Shown: positions 16,744 through 25,362 of the stretch, one piece after another
Numbering within the stretch: position 1 is the stretch's first letter
How the letters are laid out: each line of letters opens with the position of its first letter
From: Bacillota bacterium
Lineage (GTDB): Bacteria > Bacillota > UBA4882 > UBA8346
Reading direction: 5' to 3'
DNA: 55,461 bases
Assembly: GCA_029553165.1 (NCBI GenBank)
Contig: JAKPCT010000225.1
Coordinates: 1-55,461 of the forward strand
Notes under the pieces: model-generated
Seen by the model: the letters and a program-made list of their open reading frames with translations, nothing else
Databases searched by the model: none
Told to the model about the DNA's origin: nothing
Made by a program: the position numbers and the translations under genes

Positions 16744-18837
16744 ATGCAAAAATGGGAGATGACCTTAGGGGGTCGTCCGCTAATCATAGAATACGGTCAG
16801 GTTGCAAAACAGGCGACATCGTCTGTCCTTGTCCGTTATGGAGACACAGTAGTTTTAGTAACAGCGGTAATGGCCTCCAAACCAAGAGAAGGAATTGATT
16901 TCTTTCCATTGTTAGTGGACTACGAGGAAAGATTATACGCCGTCGGTAAGATTCCGGGAGGTTTCATTAAACGAGAAGGTAGACCACCCGAAAGTGCCAT
17001 TTTGGCTGCACGGATGATCGATCGCCCGATTCGCCCCCTTTTTCCGGAAGGATTTCGTAATGACGTCCAGGTAGTAGCTACAGTATTATCAGTAGAACCT
17101 GATAATGAACCGAGTTTAGTGGCAATGATCGGTGCTTCGGCCGCTTTACATATCTCCGAAATACCTTTTGCTGGTCCGATTGGCGGGGTCAAAATAGGAA
17201 GAGTCGATGGAAAATTTGTCCTGAATCCGACTGTGGCTGAACTCGAGAAGACGGACATGCAATTTGTAGTAGCCGGTACCAAAGATGCGATTATGATGGT
17301 TGAAGCCGGAGCTAAAGAAGTAAGTGAGGACGATGCCCTTGAAGGGATTATGTTCGCTCACGAAGCAATCAAAGAAATAGTGGCGTTTATTGAGAAGATT
17401 CGCGATGAGATTGGTAAACCAAAGATTGAAGTGGTTTTATATGAACCGGATCCGGAAATCGATAGACAAGTCCGTGAATATGCCACTGACAAACTGGTTG
17501 CGGCGATTAAAACCGGGGACAAGCTGCAACGTGAAGAATTAATTGAGGCGGTTAAAGAAGAAACCAGACAATATATGCAGGAACAATTGGGTGAGAATTA
17601 CGAGGCTGCTTTAAAGACTATTGATGAAGTTTTGGAAACAATGGTCAAAGAAGAAGTCCGGAAGATGATTGCTGTTGATAAGATTCGTCCTGATGGTCGT
17701 GGCTTATCAGAAATTCGCCCGATCTCTTGCGCAGTTGGAATTTTACCAAGAGCACACGGTTCCGGATTGTTTACCCGGGGGCAGACTCAGGTATTAACCG
17801 TTTGTACTTTAGGACGGGTCAGTGAGGAACAGATTCTTGACGGACTTGGAGAAGAAGCTTCCAAACGTTATATTCACCATTATAACTTCCCTTCATTTAG
17901 TGTTGGTGAGGTACGTCCGTTACGAAGCCCGGGCCGGCGTGAAATCGGACATGGTGCTTTAGCCGAACGGGCATTGGTCCCGGTGATTCCTTCTGAAGAA
18001 GAGTTTCCTTATACCATCAGATTGGTTTCCGAAGTATTGGAATCCAACGGTTCTTCTTCCCAAGCCAGTGTTTGTGGCAGTACCTTGGCGTTGATGGATG
18101 CAGGAGTGCCGATTAAAAAGCCGGTTGCCGGCGTGGCAATGGGACTTTTGAAATCTGATGATGATTTCGCTATTTTGACTGATATTCAAGGTTTAGAAGA
18201 TCACTTCGGTGATATGGACTTTAAAGTGGCCGGGACCAAAGATGGAATTACTGCGATTCAAATGGACATCAAGATTAAAGGTATTGACCGGGCCATCTTA
18301 TCCCAAGCGTTGGCTCAGGCCCGTGAAGGAAGACTCTTTATTTTGGAACAGATGTTAAAGACCATCAGTGAACCACGTGAAGAGTTATCACCCTATGCAC
18401 CGCGGATTATCACTTTTGAGATCGATCCGGAACGGATTCGCGACGTAATCGGACCCGGTGGAAAGATGATCCGTAAGATCATTGAAGAAACCGGTGCGGA
18501 GATTGATATTGAAGATGATGGCCGTGTCTTTATCGCCGCTCAGGATGTTAAAGCCGGAGAGAAAGCCGAGCTGATGATTAAGCGTCTTACCAGTGATGTT
18601 GAGGTTGGAGCCTCTTATTTAGGAAAAGTTACCAGGTTAATGAATTTTGGTGCTTTTGTGGAGATCTTACCTGGTAAAGAAGGACTGGTACACATCTCGC
18701 AACTTGATAAAGAGCGTGTCGCAAAAGTTGAAGATGTCGTCAATGTTGGTGATGAGATTATGGTAAAAGTAGTTGAAATTGACAAGCAAGGACGGATTAA
18801 TCTATCTCGGAAGGCGTTATTGGTCACTGAAGAGTAG
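16744..18837 (+). CDS. pnp: Polynucleotide phosphorylase
   Basis: 697 residues, normal length. Phosphorolytic 3'-5' exoribonuclease and degradosome component. Two RNase PH-like domains (about 1-220 and 310-540), a helical linker between them, then the KH domain with [19 protein letters not shown] (about 555-615) and the S1 domain [33 protein letters not shown] (about 620-690). FTRGQTQVL and [16 protein letters not shown] in the second core mark the active half. ATG at 16744 has AAGGAGG upstream at 16726-16732. Confidence 0.98.
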   Translation: MQKWEMTLGGRPLIIEYGQVAKQATSSVLVRYGDTVVLVTAVMASKPREGIDFFPLLVDYEERLYAVGKIPGGFIKREGRPPESAILAARMIDRPIRPLFPEGFRNDVQVVATVLSVEPDNEPSLVAMIGASAALHISEIPFAGPIGGVKIGRVDGKFVLNPTVAELEKTDMQFVVAGTKDAIMMVEAGAKEVSEDDALEGIMFAHEAIKEIVAFIEKIRDEIGKPKIEVVLYEPDPEIDRQVREYATDKLVAAIKTGDKLQREELIEAVKEETRQYMQEQLGENYEAALKTIDEVLETMVKEEVRKMIAVDKIRPDGRGLSEIRPISCAVGILPRAHGSGLFTRGQTQVLTVCTLGRVSEEQILDGLGEEASKRYIHHYNFPSFSVGEVRPLRSPGRREIGHGALAERALVPVIPSEEEFPYTIRLVSEVLESNGSSSQASVCGSTLALMDAGVPIKKPVAGVAMGLLKSDDDFAILTDIQGLEDHFGDMDFKVAGTKDGITAIQMDIKIKGIDRAILSQALAQAREGRLFILEQMLKTISEPREELSPYAPRIITFEIDPERIRDVIGPGGKMIRKIIEETGAEIDIEDDGRVFIAAQDVKAGEKAELMIKRLTSDVEVGASYLGKVTRLMNFGAFVEILPGKEGLVHISQLDKERVAKVEDVVNVGDEIMVKVVEIDKQGRINLSRKALLVTEE

Positions 18838-18868
18838 ATTAAACGGCAATCTCCAATTAAATTACTAC

Positions 18869-18900
18869 AAGCCTTCCTTTAGGGAGGTTTTTTATTTTTT
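18869..18900 (+). terminator. Terminator of pnp
   Basis: CCTTCC, loop TTTA, GGGAGG (with one T-G pair), then TTTTTTATTTTTT. It lies in the short convergent gap before the leftward gene ending at 18902; on the minus strand there is no T-run behind the hairpin. Confidence 0.75.
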
Positions 18901-18901
18901 G

Positions 18902-19972
18902 TTAACTGTTGATTGCTTGGCGTCCAACCGGTTCCTGCCACTTAAAGATTCCGTTGTTGCCAGGAAATAGTTGGAGAAACTGTTCTCTTTGAAAACGGGT
19001 ATCGATAATCTGCTCCAACTTTTTAATAAACCGCTTTTTAGTCCAGGGCAGTTTTTCATGATAATATTGCAGGCCAACCTGCCAGAAATCTTGGGGCCAA
19101 CATAAAAGACAATACATTACTTCGATCTCTTCAGGCTCCAACTTCGAAATCTGGTTATAGTTGTTGAGGATTATCTGGCAAAGTTCAATCTCCCAATCGT
19201 TATGTTTTAAATTTCGGACCAGCAGGTTGATCAAATCGTGAATTCTTAAATCCCGGATGCAATAATCAAAATCTATTAAAATTAGGCGCCGGTCTTTGGT
19301 GCGTAACAGGTTTCTGGCCGAGTAGTCATGATGGCAGAAACTCTTGATTGAATAAGCTTCATAGGCAACAATTTGATAAAAAGAATCTAACAACCGTTGG
19401 TAAGCGTTTATTGCCTGCCGGTAAAATGGATTGAAATACCGTAAATAAAGCCGACTGAACTCCGATTCCTCTTTTTCAAATGCTGCCAATCTTCGGAAAT
19501 CATTTAATTCTTCGATTCGCAGTGCCAGTTTTGCCGGCCAGCTATACCAATTAGTACGGTAATTGGGTAAAGAAGGTTCAAATCCTGCCGCTTTGATGTG
19601 AAATTCAGCCAGTAATTGTGTTGCTTCAATTAAATCATCCGGTTTGTCAAAATTGAGTTCTTCACCTTCAAACCAGTCAGTCAGGACATAGAGTTCGTTA
19701 TTAATTTGGACATATGGCTGGTTGCAATGACTGGGAATCAGTTGTGGGACCTGGTTAAAACCGTTGGCTTGAAGGTATTCGATCGCTTCATTGATGAAGA
19801 TGAGGTCGTATTGGTTCAATTTGGTCCGTTTCAAATATTTATAACCGGCTGAAGTATTCAAACACCATATTTTACGGTGCGCAGTAGCGTTTTGCAATTT
19901 CAACCCGTAACAACTCAAAATCTGGCTTAACGTTTCCAAGGTTTCTGCTGTCAATGTGTGAGTATCAGACAT
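18902..19972 (-). CDS. CotS-family spore-coat kinase homologue (copy 1)
   Basis: 356 residues from ATG at 19972, which has GGAGAAA eight bases upstream and overlaps the stop of the preceding gene by eight bases (ATGTCTGA), a translational-coupling arrangement. It has the aminoglycoside-phosphotransferase/choline-kinase fold of the CotS/YsxE/YutH spore-coat group: early beta strands with YKYLKRTK (ATP-binding Lys), a hinge YVLTDWFEGEEL, the catalytic loop FCHHDYSARNLL and the metal-binding ILIDFDYC. Both catalytic Asp are present, so kinase activity is possible. In B. subtilis, related proteins are coat components made in the mother cell. The C-terminal region DFWQVGLQYYHEKLPWTKKRF recurs in all four copies here. 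Confidence 0.85.
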   Translation of the reverse strand: MSDTHTLTAETLETLSQILSCYGLKLQNATAHRKIWCLNTSAGYKYLKRTKLNQYDLIFINEAIEYLQANGFNQVPQLIPSHCNQPYVQINNELYVLTDWFEGEELNFDKPDDLIEATQLLAEFHIKAAGFEPSLPNYRTNWYSWPAKLALRIEELNDFRRLAAFEKEESEFSRLYLRYFNPFYRQAINAYQRLLDSFYQIVAYEAYSIKSFCHHDYSARNLLRTKDRRLILIDFDYCIRDLRIHDLINLLVRNLKHNDWEIELCQIILNNYNQISKLEPEEIEVMYCLLCWPQDFWQVGLQYYHEKLPWTKKRFIKKLEQIIDTRFQREQFLQLFPGNNGIFKWQEPVGRQAINS

Positions 19973-20993
19973 GGATTTTTCTCCAATCATATTCATAATT
20001 GTCAAATTCCCGTTGGAACTGTGCAAAATTCTTTTGACTGTTAACAAACTTAGTGAGTTTTTGCAATGAGTGTTTTAGAGAATGATGGTTGTGCTGGTGA
20101 AAATAGCGAACTGCAATCCGCCAAAATTTTTGTGGGAAGTAGAAGATGGCTTTGATCACATTTAACTCCGATTGATTAAGGCGGACTTCCTCCTGATAAG
20201 CATCGAAGATTAGCTTGGCAATCGCCACGTCCCAGTTATATTTCTTCATCACCCGCCGGGTGAATTTTATCAGGTCCATAATTGGCATATCCCAGCGACA
20301 ACTGTCAAAATCAATTAAATAGACAGTGTTTGCCGGAGTTAGAATAAAGTTTCGGGCGGCCGGATCGCCATGACAAAACTTGCCGCTCAATTTGGCCACT
20401 TGGACCAGCCATTGATAGTTGCTGTTTTTTAGACGGGTTAGGGCTAATTCAGCCATCGGAATAAACAAGTCAGCCTGTTCTAAGTATAGCTTGGCAAAGG
20501 GATCGTCTTTCATTGTTTTGGCCAGTTGTACGAAATCAAGCAAATTTTGATAACGTTCTTCAAAATGCTTTACAGTTTTTCCTAGTTGATTGCGCATGTT
20601 GGAGTTTGGCGGTGGTACAAATCCGGCGGTTTTTTGATGAAACTCCGCCAATCTTTGAGTGGCTTCCGCCAGTTCATTAAGATTTTGAAAATCACACTGC
20701 CGGCCTTCAATCCAATCAAAGAGGGAAAATGCCAAGTCTTGATAAGCAACATAGGTCTCACCGGTTAAAGTAGGGATCAGCGGGACCATCCGGGAAAATC
20801 CTTTATTACTGATATATTGAATTGCTTGATGGACGAAGAGTAACCGTTGCGGATTTAATGGTGAGATCTTGAGATTTTTCAAACCCTGATCGGTTTCGAC
20901 GCGATAGACATCTTTGACCTTTTGCCATTTAATGGCCGATAGGCCCCAGTTGCTAAGAAGCTTTGGTATTGCTTGATCGATTGCTTGATACAT
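19965..20993 (-). CDS. CotS-family spore-coat kinase homologue (copy 2)
   Basis: 342 residues. The start at 20993 (MYQAIDQ) is favoured by GGAGG five bases upstream; an ATG at 21005 lies upstream of that site. Kinase-fold motifs: GLKNLKIS (ATP Lys), FSLFDWIEGRQ (hinge), FCHGDPAARNFIL (catalytic loop) and VYLIDFDSCRWDMPIMDL (metal-binding Asp). The tail FPQKFWRIAVRYFHQHN matches the other copies. Its last eight bases overlap the start of copy 1; copy 3 ends 18 bases before its start, so copies 3-2-1 form one leftward operon. Confidence 0.85.
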   Translation of the reverse strand: MYQAIDQAIPKLLSNWGLSAIKWQKVKDVYRVETDQGLKNLKISPLNPQRLLFVHQAIQYISNKGFSRMVPLIPTLTGETYVAYQDLAFSLFDWIEGRQCDFQNLNELAEATQRLAEFHQKTAGFVPPPNSNMRNQLGKTVKHFEERYQNLLDFVQLAKTMKDDPFAKLYLEQADLFIPMAELALTRLKNSNYQWLVQVAKLSGKFCHGDPAARNFILTPANTVYLIDFDSCRWDMPIMDLIKFTRRVMKKYNWDVAIAKLIFDAYQEEVRLNQSELNVIKAIFYFPQKFWRIAVRYFHQHNHHSLKHSLQKLTKFVNSQKNFAQFQREFDNYEYDWRKIHV

Positions 20994-21011
20994 CGGTACC
21001 TCCATTTGAAA

Positions 21012-22037
21012 TTATGATAAAAATTGACAGTCGGCAATCGGTGGGAAGAACTTTTTGCTAAAACTGGTTTGAGCTTGCTGTGAGCTGGTAATCTTCCAAA
21101 GTTTGCTCTGGAAATGCTTCTCGGTCCACTTCAGGTTTTCATTGAAACGTTGTTGGCAGAGACGCCAAAAAGGATGTGGAAAAGCGAGCAAAGCGATCAA
21201 GAGTTTGATCTCCTGGAGATTTAACTGGCGTTCTGTTTGATATGCAGCAAGAATCAGTTCGTAGATTTGCGGATTCCAATCATTAAACTGTAATGCCCGG
21301 CGCATCAAGGTGCTGAGTTCGGTAATAAAATATTCATTACTGGCTAGTTCAAAATCGATCAAAATCCACTTATTTTTATAAACTATAATATTACCGGGGG
21401 CGGGATCTTGGTGACAAAACCCCTGGCTTGAAGTCTCGTTGTACCAAGTACGGTCGATGTTATTGTGGATGTAGTCCCAGCAGACCTCCGCCCGGTCGAT
21501 AAAGAAATAACTCCATTTTAAAATGGCGCGATCAATCCGATTTAAGTTGGCGGAGTTGTTTAATAATTGTTTTTGAGTCTCTTTAAGATAATTCAGTTTT
21601 TCAAGTATTACTTGATTGAGTGGCTTACTCAATTGCTTGAGGTTGGAGCCGGGTTGCTTGATCAATGTGGAATGGCGGTGTAACTTACCATAGAGTAGAG
21701 CAACTTTTCTCAAATCTTCTCCGGAGTTGAAGTTTGGAATTTTACCGGTGTACCAGGGAGTTAAAATGTAGTTTTTATTGTCGTATTCAAAAAAAGGCAG
21801 GCCCTTTTTGTTGATAATAATTGGCGCAACTGCAGCATGATGCTCCGGATTGTCTTCGCACAACCCCTTTTTTCTTAGAGCTTCTAAACAACTACAGAGC
21901 CATTTGATCTTCAATGAATCACAATGCATTCTTTTTAATGCCAAATAACCCTTTTGACTATTAATCTTCCATACTGGCCCCTGTGGCTTAATTTCACTGA
22001 TTTTCAACCCATAAAGCTCTTCAATTAGCTTCTTCAT
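21012..22037 (-). CDS. CotS-family spore-coat kinase homologue (copy 3)
   Basis: About 341 residues. First gene of the leftward operon. The start is uncertain: adjacent ATGs at 22040 and 22037 follow GGTGAGA, while the longest frame starts at ATG 22070 without a ribosome site. Motifs: GYLALKRM (ATP Lys), YILTPWYTGKIP (hinge), FCHQDPAPGNIIV (catalytic loop) and WILIDFELA. The residue after DF is Glu rather than Asp as in the other copies; the Asp of the DF motif is kept. The tail FPHPFWRLCQQRFNENLKWTEKHF matches its neighbours. Probably expressed in sporulation, but I could not assign a sigma-E or sigma-K promoter. Confidence 0.83.
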   Translation of the reverse strand: MKKLIEELYGLKISEIKPQGPVWKINSQKGYLALKRMHCDSLKIKWLCSCLEALRKKGLCEDNPEHHAAVAPIIINKKGLPFFEYDNKNYILTPWYTGKIPNFNSGEDLRKVALLYGKLHRHSTLIKQPGSNLKQLSKPLNQVILEKLNYLKETQKQLLNNSANLNRIDRAILKWSYFFIDRAEVCWDYIHNNIDRTWYNETSSQGFCHQDPAPGNIIVYKNKWILIDFELASNEYFITELSTLMRRALQFNDWNPQIYELILAAYQTERQLNLQEIKLLIALLAFPHPFWRLCQQRFNENLKWTEKHFQSKLWKITSSQQAQTSFSKKFFPPIADCQFLS

Positions 22038-22166
22038 CATTCTCACCATATTCGTATGTGATTTAGTCATATATTATTATGAATGGCTGGCGAAAGATGC
22101 TAATAAGTATCTGTAGTTCCCATTTAACGGTCTGTTGAATACGATAGTACCCGGAGGTGCTGATCA

Positions 22167-22340
22167 ATGCAGAATCCTTTTCATCATATCAGGCAGCTGG
22201 ACCAAAAGATTTTCCTATGCATAATTGGATTAGAACTCTTGAAAACATTAATTATACCAAATCCAATTGATATTATAATCTTGATTGGAATGGTCATAGT
22301 CTTTATCGGGTGTTATGCTGATGACTGTCATTGGTGGTAA
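22167..22340 (+). CDS. Small membrane protein ORF overlapping the fourth CotS-like gene
   Basis: 57 residues opening MQNPFHHIRQLDQKIF with a hydrophobic middle and end (about residues 15-30 and 34-50, e.g. PIDIIILIGMVIVFIGC) and the terminus CHWW. ATG at 22167 has a strong GGAGGTG at 22153-22159. It diverges from the leftward operon and overlaps the downstream CotS-like gene by about 20 bases in another frame, which suggests translational coupling. I do not recognise a family. The good ribosome site and membrane-like composition argue that it is real. Confidence 0.6.
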   Translation: MQNPFHHIRQLDQKIFLCIIGLELLKTLIIPNPIDIIILIGMVIVFIGCYADDCHWW

Positions 22341-23298
22341 AGAGCTGGGAACCGTCTTAAAAAGTTATGGGTTAAACGGGGACTGGAGGATTGAACGTTT
22401 AAGAAGTGTTTTTGTAATCAGTAACGGTAGCACGGATCTGGTTTTAAAGCCCCTGCGGATTGGTTCAATCAAGACCAACCTGATTACCAGGTTTATTGAA
22501 AACAATCAACAGTGTCAATTGCTTCCGGCGTTGGTTAAGACCGCTGATAACAATAATTACTGTTGGTATCAGGGGAATCGCTATCTGTTAACGGGTAAGA
22601 TTGCCGGTAGGGAAGCTGATTATCTCAATGATGCTGACTTGCAAGCGGCAATCAGGGCGATGTCCCTGTTCCATTGCGAAACTTGTTTAAATAACCAAGT
22701 TGACCAGGGACAATGGTCTTTAATTAAGTATGATCCGGTCCGGAGTTGGAAGCAATACTTTAATGAAATGAATAATTGTAAAAAGCGGGCGGTTAAACAG
22801 GGTGATGCGTTTAGTAAATGGTACTTACAAGAGTGGAGTTTTTATGCTGCCTGCGCATGTCAGAGTATTCAGGATTATCAGCAGGCTGCGAAGGATCCGG
22901 AGTTGGTCTTTTGTTACCACGACTGGGCATATCATAATGTGATTATTGATCAATGTGGCCTGGGAAAGCTGATTGACTTCGATTATCTGATCATTGATCG
23001 GTCTGTCCATGATAAATCTAACTTGATTGCACGTTATTTGAGGCTTTATGATTGGTCACTGCAGGCATTTGGGAAGATCATCGACTGTTTTGATCGTTTT
23101 TATCCCTGGCACCGGGGGGAACTTGAACTGTTAAGAATTTATCTTAGTTTTCCGTATGATTTTTGGATCTTGGGGCGACAGTATTATATTGAGAAGCAAC
23201 ACTGGAGTCTGAAGTATTACCGGGAACAATGGGACCGGAAGGTTGTTAACGGGAAAAAAATTCAACGGGTTCTGCGAATGCTGGAAAAATTGGTTTAA
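22321..23298 (+). CDS. CotS-family spore-coat kinase homologue (copy 4)
   Basis: 325 residues from ATG 22321, preferred to ATG 22315 because GGGTG at 22308-22312 is then at normal distance. Motifs: DLVLKPL (ATP Lys), YLLTGKIAGREADY (hinge), FCYHDWAYHNVII (catalytic loop) and GKLIDFDYLIIDRSVHD. The C-terminal FPYDFWILGRQYYIEKQHWSLKYY matches the three leftward copies. It is the most divergent at the N-terminus. It points toward mraZ but is separated from it by the mraZ operator region, so it probably belongs only with the small ORF before it. Confidence 0.84.
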   Translation: MTVIGGKELGTVLKSYGLNGDWRIERLRSVFVISNGSTDLVLKPLRIGSIKTNLITRFIENNQQCQLLPALVKTADNNNYCWYQGNRYLLTGKIAGREADYLNDADLQAAIRAMSLFHCETCLNNQVDQGQWSLIKYDPVRSWKQYFNEMNNCKKRAVKQGDAFSKWYLQEWSFYAACACQSIQDYQQAAKDPELVFCYHDWAYHNVIIDQCGLGKLIDFDYLIIDRSVHDKSNLIARYLRLYDWSLQAFGKIIDCFDRFYPWHRGELELLRIYLSFPYDFWILGRQYYIEKQHWSLKYYREQWDRKVVNGKKIQRVLRMLEKLV

Positions 23299-23347
23299 CG
23301 CTATTAATAATTCTGATCCGATATGTCAGTTTTTTGAAAAATATCTA

Positions 23348-23376
23348 TTAATAAAAGAAGGATTTAGGTCGATAAT
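23348..23376 (+). promoter_or_regulatory. Possible promoter of mraZ
   Basis: TTAATA at 23348-23353 and GATAAT at 23371-23376 with a 17-base spacer. It places the transcript start just before the MraZ boxes, as expected for repression, but both hexamers are imperfect. Confidence 0.4.
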
Positions 23377-23395
23377 GGAGAATAAGGAGTAGAAA

Positions 23396-23421
23396 GTGGT
23401 GATGAGTGGAGTAAAGTGGAG
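23396..23421 (+). promoter_or_regulatory. MraZ operator: three GTGGWG direct repeats
   Basis: GTGGTG at 23396, GTGGAG at 23406 and GTGGAG at 23416, start to start exactly 10 bases apart, so all lie on one face of the helix. This matches the known MraZ binding site, tandem GTGG(A/T)G-type boxes with 10-base period upstream of mraZ. It lies 26 bases before the mraZ start and should give autoregulation of the division cluster. Confidence 0.85.
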
Positions 23422-23446
23422 CAAATTTTCTTGGGGTGTCTGAACA

Positions 23447-23878
23447 ATGTTTATGGGTGAATACCAGCACTCAATTGATGATAAAGGCCGGATTATCATT
23501 CCGGCAAAGTTTCGGGAGGACCTCGGGGAGAAATTTATCGTTACCCGGGGGCTGGATAACTGTTTGTTTGTTTACCCATTGGTTCAGTGGAAGGTGCTCG
23601 AGGAGAAGATTAAAGAGTTACCAACATCCCATGCTGATACCCGCGCGTTTGTTCGTATGTTCTTTTCGGGTGCGGTCGAAGCGGAGTTGGACAAGCAGGG
23701 CCGGGTTGTGATACCGCAACATCTCCGCGAACATGCACGAATTGAACGTGATGCTTATGTGATCGGTGTATCAACCAAAGTGGAGATCTGGTCGAAAGAA
23801 TCTTGGGAAAATTATTCAAATCAAGCTCAGCAGTCTTATGAAGCGATTGCTGAAAAAATAATTGATATTGGAATCTGA
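23447..23878 (+). CDS. mraZ: Transcriptional regulator MraZ
   Basis: 143 residues, normal length. AbrB-like DNA-binding protein forming ring-shaped oligomers, controlling the division and cell-wall cluster. Both repeats of the family are visible: MGEYQHSIDDKGRIIIPAKFRE at the start and AVEAELDKQGRVVIPQHLREHA around 75-97, each with the D-x-x-GR-hydrophobic-IP motif. The start is ATG 23447 with GGGGTG upstream; ATG 23453 is possible. First gene of the mraZ-rsmH-ftsL-pbp run, behind its own operator. Confidence 0.96.
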   Translation: MFMGEYQHSIDDKGRIIIPAKFREDLGEKFIVTRGLDNCLFVYPLVQWKVLEEKIKELPTSHADTRAFVRMFFSGAVEAELDKQGRVVIPQHLREHARIERDAYVIGVSTKVEIWSKESWENYSNQAQQSYEAIAEKIIDIGI

Positions 23879-23891
23879 TGTAGAGGTAAAA

Positions 23892-24836
23892 ATGGCAATG
23901 GACTTTCAGCATCAATCGGTGCTGCTGAATGAATCAATTGACAATTTAAAGATTAAGTCTGACGGTATTTATGTTGATGCGACCACTGGTGGCGCGGGTC
24001 ATTCGGCAGTAATAGCAAGTAAATTAGGTGCAAATGGTATGTTGATCTGTATTGATCAGGATCAGGCTGCTATTAATGTTGCCCGTGAACGATTGGCCGA
24101 GGTCGAACCGGAGGTTAAATTTTTCCGCAAAAACTTTGTCTATTTACCGCAGATCTTAAATGAGATCGGAATCAACAAAATTGATGGAATTCTGTTTGAT
24201 TTGGGTGTGTCGTCACCCCAATTGGATGAAGATTTTCGCGGCTTCAGTTACAAAAATGATGCGCCGTTAGATATGCGGATGGACCAATCGCAACCTTTTT
24301 CGGCAGCTCATTTAGTCAATACTGCCAGTGTTGATGAATTGGCCAAAATCTTTTGGGAATATGGTGAAGAACGTTGGAGTAAAAGGATTGCCAATTACAT
24401 AAATAACAGTCGGCGTGAGAAGCCTATTGAAACTACTGGAGAGTTAGCGGCAATTATTAAAGAAGCGATCCCGGCGGCAGCGCGGCGCAACGGACCACAT
24501 CCGGCCCGCAGGGTGTTTCAGGCATTAAGGATTGCTGTCAATAAAGAACTTGATGTATTGCAAGAAGGACTGGATCAAGCATTAAAACTTTTAAATCCCG
24601 GTGGCAGAATTGTGGTGATTTCGTTTCATTCGTTAGAAGATCGAATTGTCAAAACAACCTTTGCCAAATGGGCGAAAGGCTGTATCTGTCCTCGTAATAT
24701 ACCAATCTGTCAATGCGGGATTATCCCAAAGATCAAGATTTTAACCAAAAAACCGATAATTCCAACTAAGGATGAGATTCAAGTCAATCCGCGTTCACGA
24801 AGTTCAAAACTGCGATCAGCTGAGAAACTGGTCTAA
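23892..24836 (+). CDS. rsmH: 16S rRNA (cytosine-1402-N4)-methyltransferase
   Basis: 314 residues, usual length. Methylates N4 of C1402 in the ribosomal P site. Motifs: the SAM-binding YVDATTGGAGHSAVIASKL, the family pattern GILFDLGVSSPQLDEDFRGFSYKNDAPLDMRMDQ, HPARRVFQALRIAVNKEL and VVISFHSLEDRIVK. ATG at 23892 has AGAGGT upstream; a longer TTG start at 23862 would overlap mraZ and is less likely. Directly follows mraZ. Confidence 0.96.
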   Translation: MAMDFQHQSVLLNESIDNLKIKSDGIYVDATTGGAGHSAVIASKLGANGMLICIDQDQAAINVARERLAEVEPEVKFFRKNFVYLPQILNEIGINKIDGILFDLGVSSPQLDEDFRGFSYKNDAPLDMRMDQSQPFSAAHLVNTASVDELAKIFWEYGEERWSKRIANYINNSRREKPIETTGELAAIIKEAIPAAARRNGPHPARRVFQALRIAVNKELDVLQEGLDQALKLLNPGGRIVVISFHSLEDRIVKTTFAKWAKGCICPRNIPICQCGIIPKIKILTKKPIIPTKDEIQVNPRSRSSKLRSAEKLV

Positions 24837-24858
24837 TAAATAAAGGTGGTGCATATTA

Positions 24859-25338
24859 ATGTTAGTGGCAGAAAAGCTTACCAATAACGATACGATTGAA
24901 TATAGAAAAACTCAAAATCAAGTTAATAAACGAAAGATTGCACAACAAAAACGTAAAGTTAAGATGGCTTTTACCGGAGCTATAATTTTATTATTAATTC
25001 TCGGTAATTTAGCAATCCATGCTTTGGTTATCCGCCAAGACTATTTTATCAAAACCTGGAATCAACGGATTGCTGAAAAAGAGCAGGAAATTTTAACGCT
25101 GCGAATGGAGATTGCTGAACTGGAATCTTTTGATCGAATCCAACAGGTTGCCCAAAATGAACTGGGAATGACCCAAACCAAAGCCAAAGATTTGTATGTG
25201 ATTCAATCTGAGGAGCTCCCAGAAAACCAACGTTTCAGTTCTAATCGGGATGTCCGCCAAGTGAATGAAGAAAATGATGTCTGGGGAAGAATTAATGATT
25301 GGTTGGGAGGATTCGGTAAAACAATGGCGAAAGATTGA
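24859..25338 (+). CDS. ftsL: Cell division protein FtsL
   Basis: 159 residues: a basic cytoplasmic N-terminus, one membrane helix (about residues 33-55, AFTGAIILLLILGNLAIHALVI), then an extracytoplasmic coiled coil (RIAEKEQEILTLRMEIAELESFDRIQQVAQNELGM) that would pair with DivIC. Sequence conservation in this family is low, so position between rsmH and the transpeptidase gene is the main support. It would recruit the septal synthase complex. GGTGG lies upstream of the ATG at 24859. Confidence 0.85.
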   Translation: MLVAEKLTNNDTIEYRKTQNQVNKRKIAQQKRKVKMAFTGAIILLLILGNLAIHALVIRQDYFIKTWNQRIAEKEQEILTLRMEIAELESFDRIQQVAQNELGMTQTKAKDLYVIQSEELPENQRFSSNRDVRQVNEENDVWGRINDWLGGFGKTMAKD

Positions 25339-25362
25339 TGTAACAAACGCGGAGGAATTAAT

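Noticed and set aside
22041-22166. Sigma-E or sigma-K promoters for the CotS-like operons
   Set aside because: CATAATAATA-like stretches occur near 22070 but do not meet the CATAnnnTA or ATA...CATAcanT patterns with correct spacing.
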